The notes under the pieces: generated by a model
Told to the model about the DNA's origin: nothing
What the model saw: the letters and a program-made list of their open reading frames with translations, nothing else
Databases searched by the model: none
Assembly (NCBI RefSeq): GCF_002198115.1
Contig: NZ_NGNR01000003.1
Coordinates: 491,546 to 555,545, forward strand
Reading direction: 5' to 3'
Origin: Robiginitalea sediminis
GTDB lineage: Bacteria; Bacteroidota; Bacteroidia; Flavobacteriales; Flavobacteriaceae
DNA: 64,000 nt
Translations under genes and position numbers: made by a program
Part shown: positions 40,257-48,896 of the stretch, in pieces
Numbering within the stretch: the stretch's first letter is position 1
How the letters are laid out: every line of letters starts with the position of its first letter

Positions 40257-40934
40257 TTAGGTAGATTTCTTCTTAGCCGCTGCCATAGGAGGGGCTGTAG
40301 GCTTTTTCAGCATCTTCTTAGCCTGGATTTGCTTGCGTTGTATCAGCTGCTTGCGCATCTGGTACATGTTCCGGAACAGTTCCCCGTCAACGCCCAGGCA
40401 CTCTCCGTCCTGGAGCCTTACCCGGTCCTGGGTGCGCATCTGGTAGGTGCCATCCGGAAACACGGTTGTTCCGTTTTCCAGGCGTGTGGCGGTTTCAAGC
40501 CTGACCTGTTCCTGGTTTCGGATTTGGTAGACATTACCGTCCATGAAGGTGTAGTGCACCCGGTTTTGGTTGCGCATCCGTACCTGTTCGGCATTCAGCC
40601 CGGCATTTTCTTTCTGGACCTTGTTGCGGTACTGGTACTCGTTGCGGTACATGACACCGTCACCGTCCAGGCATTCGCCATCCCTGAGGCGGTAGCGTTT
40701 ACCGTCCGGGGCTTCATAATTCCCGTTCGGGTAAAGCACGGTTCCGTCGGAGAGGGTTTGTTGTTCCCTGAGATGGATTTCTGCCCGGTCTCTGAGTTGG
40801 AGCATTTCACCATCGACGGCGACTAGTTTCGTTCTGTCCTGATCCTGGATCCGGTCGCGATCGCGGTCCTGGGCATTCAGTGTTGCTGCAGCCATGGCGA
40901 GCAACATAAGGCCAATGGTTTTCTTTTTCATCAC
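40257..40934 (-). CDS. Secreted DUF6799-type protein with two repeat units
   Basis: A 225-residue exported protein (MMKKKTIGLMLLAMAAATLNAQ). Two similar modules follow, about residues 32-95 and 115-180, each containing a LxxGTTVFPDGTYQM-like turn (SDGTVLYPNGNYEAPDGK; ENGTTVFPDGTYQMRTQD) and then RLxDGECLxxDGxxxRN. This is the pattern of the DUF6799 family. The end is basic (QRKQIQAKKMLKKP). Role unknown; found in the periplasm by prediction. It has a Crp/Fnr-type site upstream. Confidence 0.8.
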   Translation of the reverse strand: MMKKKTIGLMLLAMAAATLNAQDRDRDRIQDQDRTKLVAVDGEMLQLRDRAEIHLREQQTLSDGTVLYPNGNYEAPDGKRYRLRDGECLDGDGVMYRNEYQYRNKVQKENAGLNAEQVRMRNQNRVHYTFMDGNVYQIRNQEQVRLETATRLENGTTVFPDGTYQMRTQDRVRLQDGECLGVDGELFRNMYQMRKQLIQRKQIQAKKMLKKPTAPPMAAAKKKST

Positions 40935-40988
40935 CGTAAGATTTAAAGTTTATGGTGATGAAAGTACGTAGGGTATATAGGAGTATCA

Positions 40989-41002
40989 ATGACCTACATC
41001 AT
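40989..41002 (-). promoter_or_regulatory. Crp/Fnr-type site E, before the DUF6799-type gene
   Basis: On the - strand ATGATGTAGGTCAT. A -7-like TACTTTCA lies at 40959-40966 (- strand), 33 bp centre to centre; start near 40953, about 20 bases before the ATG. Confidence 0.62.
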
Positions 41003-41096
41003 TCCAACTGCCTTTTAACTAAGTCTTTAAGTGTAACTATGATTACATAGTTATCGCGAGAGTAATCCGCGGATTCCATGGGGGTCCGGGTAATTC

Positions 41097-41726
41097 TCAG
41101 GGCGTCAGCGCTTCAGGTTTCCGGCGAAAGGTGCAAAACAGGAAGTGTTGCACCGCCCCTGAAGGGGTCTTGTGTTCCGGGTAAAAGCACCTCACGGTCT
41201 CGAAGGTGTCCTCCCATATCTCTTGCAGGGCCTCAGCGCTGTAGCGCTGCACGGGAAGCCCGCTGCATTTCTGCGGGCCTTCATGGGAGAAGGTCCCGAT
41301 CACCAGATAGCCACCCGGGCGGATATGGGCGGCGGCAATCGCCACATAACTGCGTGCCTCCTGCGGGTCTGTCAGGAAATGGAAGGCAGCCCGGTCGTGC
41401 CACAGGTCGTACATCCTCACAGGCTGCCAATGGGCGGCATCGGCACAAATCCAGTCCACCTCTGAAGCCGCTTCCCCAAGGCGGGAGGCGGCTTTTGAAA
41501 GGGCGGTTTGTGAGATATCGAGCACGGTCAGGTTCCGGTACCTCCGGGCCAGAAGCTGGTCCACCAGCCGGCTGTCTCCACCTCCCACATCGATAAGGGC
41601 CGCATCGGGCGCCAGGCCCAGGGGTTCGATCAGGGAAAGGGAAGTCTCCGGGGTAGGCTGGTACCAGCTTACCGTCTTGGTGTCCTTGGTTTGGTATACG
41701 TTTTCCCAGTGCTGCTGTTTGTCCAT
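41097..41726 (-). CDS. Class I SAM-dependent methyltransferase
   Basis: A 209-residue cytosolic enzyme with the SAM-binding motif I in LIDVGGGDSRLVD (near residue 39) and motif II/III region DAAHWQPVRMYDLWHDRAAFHFLTD. The start MDKQQHWENVYQTKDTKTVSWYQP is common in small methyltransferases of the thiopurine/tellurite-like group, so a toxic small molecule may be the substrate, but this is not shown. It follows the VKA-repeat gene by 20 bases. Confidence 0.88.
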   Translation of the reverse strand: MDKQQHWENVYQTKDTKTVSWYQPTPETSLSLIEPLGLAPDAALIDVGGGDSRLVDQLLARRYRNLTVLDISQTALSKAASRLGEAASEVDWICADAAHWQPVRMYDLWHDRAAFHFLTDPQEARSYVAIAAAHIRPGGYLVIGTFSHEGPQKCSGLPVQRYSAEALQEIWEDTFETVRCFYPEHKTPSGAVQHFLFCTFRRKPEALTP

Positions 41727-41746
41727 GGCCCGTGAAGCGCGTCCTG

Positions 41747-42847
41747 TTACTCTATCTGGGGCACGGCCTTGACATGGGCCTGGATTTCCACCCCGTTTAC
41801 CACCCCTTCGGATTTGCCGGATTCCATTTTGACGCCTTTTACGTCATTGAGCAATCCTTCGGGGGACAGGGCCTTTACCCCGTAAAACGCGCCATCGGGA
41901 GCAACGACCTTGATATCTAAAATATTACCGGCTAACCGAACTCCTTTTACATCCAGGCGCTCCCCTTCCGGAGTTAGGGCTTTGATGTCGTAAATTGTCC
42001 CATCCGCACCAATGGCTTTCACCGGGGCATAGGGACCCCCACCCACCAGGATCTTGACGGGTAACTTCATCCCGTCCATTAAGGCTTTAACATCCATGAT
42101 TTGCCTCTGCCCGCCATCCTGGATGGCTTTAACATCGTAGCGGTTGCCGTCTTGGTCCAGCGCTTTGATATCCAGGGTCCTGCCCTCCGGGTGGATCCCC
42201 TTGACATGCCAGATGGGCGACTCGCCGGGGCCTTCTGCCTGAGGCAGGGCTTTGATATGGGCGTGGATGGCCACCCCGTTGATGATTCCTTCTTCCTGCC
42301 CGGTGACCATCTTTACTCCCTTTACGTCGTTGAGCTGGCCTTCAGGAGAAATGGCCTTTACCCCGTACTGCGCCCCGTCCTGGGCAATAGCTTTGATGTG
42401 GATGATGTTTCCGGAGGACCTAACCCCCTTAACGTCCAGTACTTCTCCCTGGTCAAGGGCTTTGATGTTGAAAATAGTCCCATCCGCTCCAATAGCCTTT
42501 ACCGGGGCCAGGGCATCCTCGCTTACCAGGATTTTTACAGGGACTTTCAGACTGCCCATTAGGGCTTTCACATCCATGACCTGCCGCTGCCCATCCCCCT
42601 GGAGGGCCTTTACATCGAAGATGTTCCCTTCACTGTCCAGGGCTTTCACATCGAGGAAACGGCCTTCGGGATGTACGGCCTTGATATGCCATACAGCGGT
42701 CCGGACTTCAGGTACATCCGGAGTTTCAGGCGTCTGTACAGGCTCGGTTTGGGTTTCCCCGCAACTGGCGAGCAAGATCGTGAGGGTCAGCATAAAACCC
42801 TTGGCCAGGGTCGATGCCATTCGGTGTTTGGTTTTAAGCGGTTTCAT
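41747..42847 (-). CDS. VKA-repeat lipoprotein with an internal duplication (DUF7486-like)
   Basis: A 366-residue lipoprotein (lipobox LLASC near residue 29). The mature protein is two copies of a 150-residue unit, residues 52-203 and 212-364, about 160 residues apart. Each copy is a string of short strands ending in VKA, IKA or VKG roughly every 10 residues, e.g. HPEGRFLDVKAL, KAIGADGTIFNIKAL, SPEGQLNDVKGVKM. The pattern predicts a beta-solenoid or propeller-like fold. I believe it matches a Bacteroidetes family annotated DUF7486. Function unknown. It lies 43 bases after the YbjQ-like gene. Confidence 0.75.
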   Translation of the reverse strand: MKPLKTKHRMASTLAKGFMLTLTILLASCGETQTEPVQTPETPDVPEVRTAVWHIKAVHPEGRFLDVKALDSEGNIFDVKALQGDGQRQVMDVKALMGSLKVPVKILVSEDALAPVKAIGADGTIFNIKALDQGEVLDVKGVRSSGNIIHIKAIAQDGAQYGVKAISPEGQLNDVKGVKMVTGQEEGIINGVAIHAHIKALPQAEGPGESPIWHVKGIHPEGRTLDIKALDQDGNRYDVKAIQDGGQRQIMDVKALMDGMKLPVKILVGGGPYAPVKAIGADGTIYDIKALTPEGERLDVKGVRLAGNILDIKVVAPDGAFYGVKALSPEGLLNDVKGVKMESGKSEGVVNGVEIQAHVKAVPQIE

Positions 42848-42890
42848 ATTGGTGGGTTGTTGGGTTCGGATACTACGGCGGGAAGGGGTT

Positions 42891-43220
42891 TTATACTCCT
42901 TCGGAAAGGCTCACGGCGGTGCCGCTTGCCGTAACCATGATCATGCCCCCGTTTGCACCGAGGGTCTCGTAATCCAGGTCTATGCCCACAACGGCATCTG
43001 CCCCGAGTTTCCGGGCCTTGTCGGTCATCTCCGAGATGGCGCTCTGGCGGGCTTCGTTCAGCACCCGTTCATACGAGCCCGAACGCCCACCCACAATATC
43101 CCGGATGCCGGCAAAAATATCCTTAAAGATATTGGCGCCAATGATGGTTTCCCCGGTAACGATGCCGTGGTATTCCCGGATCTTCTGGTTTTCAACAGTT
43201 GGGGTAGTGGTTACAATCAT
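42891..43220 (-). CDS. YbjQ/DUF74-family protein
   Basis: A 109-residue cytosolic protein of the YbjQ family, which forms pentameric barrels: residues [25 protein letters not shown] at the start and [16 protein letters not shown] near residue 75 are diagnostic. Once listed as heavy-metal binding; the biochemical role is not settled. It is ten bases after the M20 peptidase gene. Confidence 0.92.
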   Translation of the reverse strand: MIVTTTPTVENQKIREYHGIVTGETIIGANIFKDIFAGIRDIVGGRSGSYERVLNEARQSAISEMTDKARKLGADAVVGIDLDYETLGANGGMIMVTASGTAVSLSEGV

Positions 43221-43230
43221 AAAGGGTTTT

Positions 43231-44661
43231 TCAGGGGTTAAGGGCCCGGATCAGTGCATGGGTAAAGCCGATCATCTCGGCGTAGTTTTCCTTGGAGATC
43301 TTCTCGTCTATCCCGTGGAAACGGGTCATGCTGTCCGGGCCAATGCGGATGGGGTAGAAGCGATATACATCTTGCGAAATGCCATAGAAATACCGGGCAT
43401 CCGTCCCACCTCCTACCAGGCCGGGAACGACAATGGCATCCGGGAAGGCCGAACGGATGGTTTGTTCCAGGATCCGGTAGGCCTCGGAATCGATTTCCGA
43501 TACGGGGGAGGGGTTGGTCAGAAAGCCTACGGGTTCTACTCGCACTTTATCGCTAATGCTTTCCTGTATATGGGCCTTTACGGATTCAATGGTTTCCCCG
43601 GGCAGGATCCGGAAGTTGATGGTTGCCTCAGCCACGGTTGGGATCACATTGTTTTTGACCCCGCCCCCGATGATGGTGGGGGCTGTTGTGGTGTGGGCAT
43701 TCAGGGCTTTAAGGATGGGTTTTTTCAGGAGCCAGGGGTTGGCGAAAGCCATGCGCTGGAGGAACGGCAGCTCCGGCCCCAAGTATTCAAACTGGTAGGT
43801 GATTGGGTCTACTAGGTTGTAGGGTCTTTGGTTGTTTTCCAGGTCCACGATGGCCTGGGCCAGGATGCCGATGGTATTTTCCCGTGGGGGCTGGGAACTG
43901 TGCCCGCCACTGGTTTCCACAATAAGCCGGAAGGAGGCAAAGCCCTTTTCTGCCAGGTTGACCATAGCTACGGGAGCGTCCACCCCGGGGATCATCCCTT
44001 CGGCTAAAAAGCCGCCTTCATCCAGTGTCATAGCGGCCTTTATCCCCAGGCTTTCGAGGTGGGCTGCGATTTTGGCGGCCCCATTGGAGCCGCCAACCTC
44101 CTCGTCGTGGCCAAAAGCGAGGTAAAAGGTCCGTTTCGGGATAAAGCCCTCGGCCAGTAGCATTTCTACGCTTTCCAGGATGGCCATCAGGGAGCCCTTG
44201 TCGTCCATGGTCCCACGGCCAATAATGTGGCTGTCGGTTATACGGCCCTCAAAGGGTCCGGCTTCCCAGTCACCCAGGGTGGGCTCATCTACCGGCACAA
44301 CATCCTGGTGGGACATCAGGATAACAGGCTGTGCCGAAGCATCGGTCCCTTTCCAGGTATACAGGAGGCTGTATTGGTTGATCGTATCCAGTTGCAGGCG
44401 TTGGTGGACCAGGGGGAATTCCTCTCTCAGGTAGGTGTGGAAACCCCGGAAGGCTGCTGAGTCCGGTTCGGCATCCTCGCTGTAAGACACGGTAGGGAAG
44501 CGCACGGCCCCTGCCAATCTTTCATATGCCGCCTCCGGGACCCCCGGGAGTTCCAGGGCCTGGGGGGCAACCTGTTTCGATTGGAGCATTACAGTATTGA
44601 AGACCAGAATGGCTGCTACCACCAGGGCCAGCCCCAGCAGGAGGTAAAGGATTTTTTTCAT
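43231..44661 (-). CDS. M20 family metallopeptidase, carboxypeptidase S/PM20D1-like
   Basis: A 476-residue zinc dipeptidase/amidase with an N-terminal membrane anchor ([18 protein letters not shown]). Metal ligands are seen in [11 protein letters not shown] (His, Asp), [25 protein letters not shown] and the C-terminal HGIDEKI. The long size and N-terminal helix match the PM20D1-like branch, which hydrolyses or condenses N-acyl amino acids. It starts an apparent unit with YbjQ, the VKA-repeat protein and the methyltransferase. Confidence 0.92.
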   Translation of the reverse strand: MKKILYLLLGLALVVAAILVFNTVMLQSKQVAPQALELPGVPEAAYERLAGAVRFPTVSYSEDAEPDSAAFRGFHTYLREEFPLVHQRLQLDTINQYSLLYTWKGTDASAQPVILMSHQDVVPVDEPTLGDWEAGPFEGRITDSHIIGRGTMDDKGSLMAILESVEMLLAEGFIPKRTFYLAFGHDEEVGGSNGAAKIAAHLESLGIKAAMTLDEGGFLAEGMIPGVDAPVAMVNLAEKGFASFRLIVETSGGHSSQPPRENTIGILAQAIVDLENNQRPYNLVDPITYQFEYLGPELPFLQRMAFANPWLLKKPILKALNAHTTTAPTIIGGGVKNNVIPTVAEATINFRILPGETIESVKAHIQESISDKVRVEPVGFLTNPSPVSEIDSEAYRILEQTIRSAFPDAIVVPGLVGGGTDARYFYGISQDVYRFYPIRIGPDSMTRFHGIDEKISKENYAEMIGFTHALIRALNP

Positions 44662-44697
44662 TGCGGTTGGTTAAAACAGGAAACCCTGTTGGGGTAT

Positions 44698-44728
44698 TAA
44701 AGCTACTGTATTTTGGGCGTAATGCCAA
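44698..44728 (-). promoter_or_regulatory. Promoter of the M20 peptidase unit
   Basis: On the - strand TTG (44728-44726), a 20-base spacer and TAGCTTTA (44705-44698), seven of eight matches to TAnnTTTG. It gives a leader of about 30 bases. Confidence 0.6.
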
Positions 44729-44748
44729 GCCGGAAGATAGCGGAAATG

Positions 44749-46929
44749 CTAGCTTGCAAGCGCCTCCCTGACCCGCTCCGGGGTAAAAGGAAGGTGGCGG
44801 AGCCTTTTGCCGGTGAGACGGAAAAAAGCATTGGCTATGGCACAAGCCACCATGGGGGTTGCTGTCTCCCCAACCCCTTCCGGGTGATCCGAGGATGGCA
44901 GGATGTCCACTTCAATGCTTTCAGGGGCCTCGTTCATCCGCAATAGGGGGTAATCGCTATAATTGGATTGTTGTACATGGCCATCCACAATGGTAATCCG
45001 CTCTTTAAGCACACTGCTCATGCCCATGATCAGGCCCCCTTCCATCTGGGCCCGGATATTGTCCGGGTGCACGGCAACCCCGGCATCGAGAGCACACCAG
45101 AACCGGTGTACCCGGATGTCCCCGCTGGAGCGGTTTACAGAAATCTCGCAAATCCCGGTACCCAGCGAACCGTGTTCCACAAAGGCGACCCCCCGTGCCC
45201 TGCCTTCAGGTGCGGGGGTGTCCCACCCCGCCATCTCTGCAGCCCGGTTTAGCGTAGCAAGGGCCCTGGGCGAGCGGGCCATCAGGTTGCGGCGCAGCGC
45301 CACAGGGTCCATTCCCTCCCCGGCTGCCACCTCGTCCAGGAGGCATTCAATGGCGTATTTATTGGGGCCGTGCCCAACCGAACGCCAGTGTTTCAGGCGA
45401 ACGCCATGGGAGGTCTCCCTCCATTCCGCGCATTGGTTAGGGATATCGTAGTGGTCATTTCGTGAACCGCTGGCCACCAGGTTGCCCCCGTCACCCACCA
45501 CGCAGTGATACAGGGCGGTAACGCGGCCCTTGCCGTCCACCCCTGCTTTAAGGTGCTGCAGGCTTAACGGGCGATACGCGCCATAGCGCACATCGTCTTC
45601 CCGGGTCCATAGCAGTTTTACCGGGCGGGGGGCCATTTCCTTGGCTAACAGGACGCATTCAGTCACAAAATCGTTCATGCTGCGGCGCCCGAAGCCCCCA
45701 CCGAGGTATTGCAGGTGGATGTCTACATTTTCCGGTGGGATGCCCAACAGGCCTGGTACGCCCAGTTTGGAGTCGGGCCCTTGTTGGGAGCCTACCCAGA
45801 CCTCTGCCTTTTGCCCATCCTCCGAGATGCGGGCTACGGCATTAAGGGGTTCCATCTGTGCGTGGTAGACATAGTCGTTTCGGAACTCCCCGGAATAGAC
45901 TTTTACCGCTGAGGCCAGGGCTGCAGACACGTCCCCCGATTCGTGCACCGTTTCCCCGGCTTCCCCGGAACGGGCCCGGTTCGCATAAGAGGAAAAAATT
46001 TCCTGGGAGTTGAACCCTGTGGCCGGGGCTTCGCTCCAGGAAATTTCCAGGCGATTTTTGGCAGTCAGGGCTGCTTCCAGAGTTTCGGCGACCACCCCAA
46101 TGGCGTACTCGAACGGGACGATCTTCAGGACCCCTTTCATCGCGAGGATATCCGATTCATTGCGCAGGGTGGGGCGTGACCCGTGGAGGTTGCCTCGCTC
46201 CAGGACCCCATATATCATTTCCGGGAGGCGTATATCGCAGGCAAACCGGGCGGACCCGTCTACCTTGGCTGGGATTTCGGTGCGTGCAATTTCCTTTCCC
46301 ACCCATCGGAATTCCGTGGGGTCCTTGAGCTGGTCAGGGCCGAATTCCGGCAGCGTTTCCGGCATTTGGAGCAGGGATGCCAGTTCGCCGAAAGAAAGGG
46401 CCTTGCCGGAAGGCCGGTGGAGTACGCGGTGCGGCTCGGTCTCTAATTCGTCTAAAGGTACCTGCCAGTGCTGGGCTGCCGAATACATCAGGACGTACCG
46501 CGCCTGTGCCCCGGCATTCCGCATCACGTTATAATAGCTGTTGGTGGTCCGGCTCCCTACCGTGAACATCAGTTTGGTGCCCGGAGCCCATCCGGGGGAG
46601 CCATAGATTTCGGTGACCTGGGGGGAGAAGGCCACTTGCACCTGGTTCCAGTCGGCATCCATCTCTTCGGCAAAGAGTAAGGGAAGCGAGGTCATAGAAC
46701 CCTGGCCCATTTCCGCTGCGGGGTTGAAGATGGTCAGGGAACCGTCCTCGGCCAGACGGACCCAGGCAGTGAGTTCATGTTGGGCGAGGGTTTTGGTTAT
46801 CCGGTCCTTGTCGGAACAGGAAATTAAGGTGGGAAGCAGGCCGGATGTGCCAATGAAAAGGGCTGTTCCCCCAGTGGTTTTCAGGAATTGCCGGCGGCTG
46901 GTGCTGGTGTTGGTGTTGGGATGCGGCAT
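44749..46929 (-). CDS. Molybdenum hydroxylase large subunit (IorB-like, xanthine dehydrogenase family)
   Basis: A 726-residue molybdopterin-binding subunit with a Tat-type signal (RRQFLKTTGGTALFIGTSG), so it is exported folded with its cofactor. Family motifs include MGQGSMTSLPLLFAEEM, YLGGGFGRRSMNDFV and the C-terminal GVGETATPMVACAIANAFF with the likely catalytic Glu. The layout matches isoquinoline 1-oxidoreductase beta-type proteins. Partner is the 2Fe-2S subunit encoded two bases upstream. No FAD subunit or cytochrome is adjacent, so the electron acceptor is unknown. Confidence 0.9.
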   Translation of the reverse strand: MPHPNTNTSTSRRQFLKTTGGTALFIGTSGLLPTLISCSDKDRITKTLAQHELTAWVRLAEDGSLTIFNPAAEMGQGSMTSLPLLFAEEMDADWNQVQVAFSPQVTEIYGSPGWAPGTKLMFTVGSRTTNSYYNVMRNAGAQARYVLMYSAAQHWQVPLDELETEPHRVLHRPSGKALSFGELASLLQMPETLPEFGPDQLKDPTEFRWVGKEIARTEIPAKVDGSARFACDIRLPEMIYGVLERGNLHGSRPTLRNESDILAMKGVLKIVPFEYAIGVVAETLEAALTAKNRLEISWSEAPATGFNSQEIFSSYANRARSGEAGETVHESGDVSAALASAVKVYSGEFRNDYVYHAQMEPLNAVARISEDGQKAEVWVGSQQGPDSKLGVPGLLGIPPENVDIHLQYLGGGFGRRSMNDFVTECVLLAKEMAPRPVKLLWTREDDVRYGAYRPLSLQHLKAGVDGKGRVTALYHCVVGDGGNLVASGSRNDHYDIPNQCAEWRETSHGVRLKHWRSVGHGPNKYAIECLLDEVAAGEGMDPVALRRNLMARSPRALATLNRAAEMAGWDTPAPEGRARGVAFVEHGSLGTGICEISVNRSSGDIRVHRFWCALDAGVAVHPDNIRAQMEGGLIMGMSSVLKERITIVDGHVQQSNYSDYPLLRMNEAPESIEVDILPSSDHPEGVGETATPMVACAIANAFFRLTGKRLRHLPFTPERVREALAS

Positions 46930-46931
46930 GA

Positions 46932-47411
46932 TCAGGCGGTTTTGGATTCAGTCATGGCCTTCCCGGCCCTTTCGATGGCTTCCAGGATACGCATATAGGT
47001 ACCGCACCGGCAAAGCACCCCACTCATATAATTGCGGATGGTTTCCCGGTCTGCAGTGGGGTTTTGGCGCAGTAGGGCTGCGGCCTGCATGATCTGCCCG
47101 GGCTGGCAATACCCGCATTGGGGGACCTGTGCGGCTATCCAGGCTTCCTGCAGCGGGTGGTTACCGCCCTCGGAAAGCCCTTCTATAGTGGTAATCTGCT
47201 GCCCGCCGGAGACGTTTTCCACCCGCAGGGCACAGGCCCGCATGGGGTTGCCGTCTACATGGATGGTGCAGGTGCCGCATTGGGCAATGCCGCAGCCGTA
47301 TTTCGTACCGGTGAGCCCCAGGTCTTCGCGGAGGATCCACAGGAGCGATGCCCCGGGGTCTGCCTCCACCTGGTGCCGGGTGCCGTTTATGAGTAATTCA
47401 AATTGAGCCAT
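46932..47411 (-). CDS. 2Fe-2S subunit of the molybdenum hydroxylase (IorA-like)
   Basis: A 159-residue protein carrying two 2Fe-2S clusters: the plant-ferredoxin type in YGCGIAQCGTCTIHVDG and CxxC-x-CxC type in QCGYCQPGQIMQA and VLCRCGTYMRI. The ATG at 47411 (MAQFELLINGTRHQVEADPG) is the family start; an open frame upstream is not family-like. The large subunit follows after two bases. Transfers electrons from the molybdenum site. Confidence 0.93.
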   Translation of the reverse strand: MAQFELLINGTRHQVEADPGASLLWILREDLGLTGTKYGCGIAQCGTCTIHVDGNPMRACALRVENVSGGQQITTIEGLSEGGNHPLQEAWIAAQVPQCGYCQPGQIMQAAALLRQNPTADRETIRNYMSGVLCRCGTYMRILEAIERAGKAMTESKTA

Positions 47412-47637
47412 GCGTAATGCTTTAGCCCATAAAAGATACTGAAAATGCTGGATTCTGATGTGGTTCCGGATGGGTTTTCCATCGGGAAATGTTTCGGGGT
47501 GATGGGATGTTGCAGGGGTTGGGTTTAGTTTGATGGGTGGGGGGAGGGGGCCTGCCACATCACAACCTTATACCCCTTCCAGCAACACCAAACATACAGC
47601 CCCTCCTTCGGGGACAACTCCAGCCCAAGCAGACCTT

Positions 47638-48090
47638 TTACAGGCCATAGGTCCTGCGCGCCCGCTCCACTTGTGCTTCCTCTGTAGTATCGGGGTAGAG
47701 TACATATCTGGGGGCTACTATAGGCTTAATCTTCTCTACGGTAAGGCGGGTAACGGTGCCAAAAGGGAACTGGTCTGAGGCCAATCCGGATAGGGCTTCG
47801 TGCATTTTGGCGAAATCCGGATGGTCTTTCCCGATAATTTCTGCCTTCCCTTTCATCTGAAATCCTTTCTGGATAAGGATGTCGATAAAACTGGCGCAGG
47901 CCTGAGGGTTGTCCCGGATATTGCGAACCGTTTGGGGCGATGCAATGTTGGCAATGATAATGGCGTCTGGCCCGAAATGGGTGAAAATCTCTTTCGGGGA
48001 AACATTGGGCTCCCCGGTTTTGGAGGCTGTAGCCAGCCAGCATAAGACACATTTGTCTATGTATGCCTTGTGGGTTTGGGTGAGTTCCAT
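47638..48090 (-). CDS. Pyridoxamine 5'-phosphate oxidase-like flavin-binding protein
   Basis: A 150-residue split-barrel protein. The start at 48090 (MELTQTHKAYIDKCVLCWLATASKTGEPNVSPKEIF) is that of small PNPOx-family proteins that bind FMN and may reduce small molecules; the upstream extension is proline-rich and unlikely. The middle (RNIRDNPQACASFIDILIQKGFQMKGKAEI) is characteristic. True PNP oxidase activity is not implied. Confidence 0.88.
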   Translation of the reverse strand: MELTQTHKAYIDKCVLCWLATASKTGEPNVSPKEIFTHFGPDAIIIANIASPQTVRNIRDNPQACASFIDILIQKGFQMKGKAEIIGKDHPDFAKMHEALSGLASDQFPFGTVTRLTVEKIKPIVAPRYVLYPDTTEEAQVERARRTYGL

Positions 48091-48116
48091 AGCATTGCCT
48101 TTAGGTCCGGGTTGGG

Positions 48117-48404
48117 CTAGCTGCCGGCGAGGGGGGAACCAAAAAGGCCTACAGCCAATTCGAGCCATAAAAGTAACACAGTCAGAAGAATTAGCACCAT
48201 CATTCCCGTGCGAATTCCGGGAGATTGGATTTTGGTCCTTACGACGTAGATGGAAAGACTAGCCCCATACAGCAGGATAGCAGCCACGAGGAAGTCTGCC
48301 GGCCCCCAGTTTACCTGGTGGGTAAACAGCATGGCACCAAGAGGTAGCAAGAGGATCATTATGGGAAGTATTAAGGCCCACTTTAAGGTTGTTGAAACAG
48401 CCAT
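48117..48404 (-). CDS. Small three-helix membrane protein
   Basis: About 95 residues from MAVSTTLKWALILPIMILLLPL with three hydrophobic segments (WALILPIMILLLPLGAML, FLVAAILLYGASLSIYVV, GMMVLILLTVLLLWLELAVGL). No family recognised. The upstream 17 codons lie in A/T-rich promoter-like sequence, so the ATG at 48404 is preferred. It is 26 bases upstream of the PNPOx-like gene on the same strand. Confidence 0.7.
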   Translation of the reverse strand: MAVSTTLKWALILPIMILLLPLGAMLFTHQVNWGPADFLVAAILLYGASLSIYVVRTKIQSPGIRTGMMVLILLTVLLLWLELAVGLFGSPLAGS

Positions 48405-48525
48405 TTTAAAAGAACTTTGAAATACAAAGTAAATAAATATTTTGCAAAGGACCAAGGAGGGCTGTGAATTCCTGCGTACGGATAGGGGAGTTTAAATAGC
48501 TTGTTGGGAGGTATGGAACTTCCGG

Positions 48526-48891
48526 TCAGGGCTCCCGTAGTATTTTCTCCATTTTACGACCCTTGGCCAATTCGTCCACCAACTTGTCCAGGTAGCGCAC
48601 CTGTTGGGTTACGGGATTCTGGATTTCCTCAACCCGGTATCCGCAGATAACGCCTTTAATCAGGTGTGCGTTCGGGTTTAGTTCTGCCCCTCCAAAGAAT
48701 TCGGCAAAGGTGGCCTTTTGTGCTATCAATTCCTGTACCTTTTTGGTGTCATAGCCTGTAAGCCATTCAATAACCTGGTGTAATTCCTCCAGGGTACGTC
48801 CTTTCTTTTCAACCTTGGCTACGTAATGGGGATATACAGACGCGAAGGACATGTTTGCAATCCGCTCGTCGTGGTGGCTGGTGTCTTTCAT
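48526..48891 (-). CDS. DUF2200 family protein
   Basis: A 121-residue cytosolic protein of the DUF2200 family, recognised by RIANMSFASVYPHYVAKVEKKGRT, the helical VIEWLTGYD and GVICGYRVEEIQNPVTQQVRYLDKLVDELAKG. The family is broadly spread and uncharacterised; it is related in outline to DUF2200/YdhG-like proteins. It lies five bases after the secreted 150-residue gene. Confidence 0.88.
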   Translation of the reverse strand: MKDTSHHDERIANMSFASVYPHYVAKVEKKGRTLEELHQVIEWLTGYDTKKVQELIAQKATFAEFFGGAELNPNAHLIKGVICGYRVEEIQNPVTQQVRYLDKLVDELAKGRKMEKILREP

Positions 48892-48896
48892 GAGTT

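Noticed and set aside
41747-42847. Possible CRISPR-like or satellite repeat
   Set aside because: The repeats are degenerate codons of a protein repeat (VKA/IKA strands), without constant repeats and spacers.
42252-43241. Open frame of 329 codons on the + strand opposite the VKA-repeat and YbjQ genes
   Set aside because: Shadow caused by the repeated codon pattern on the other strand; no signal or domain.
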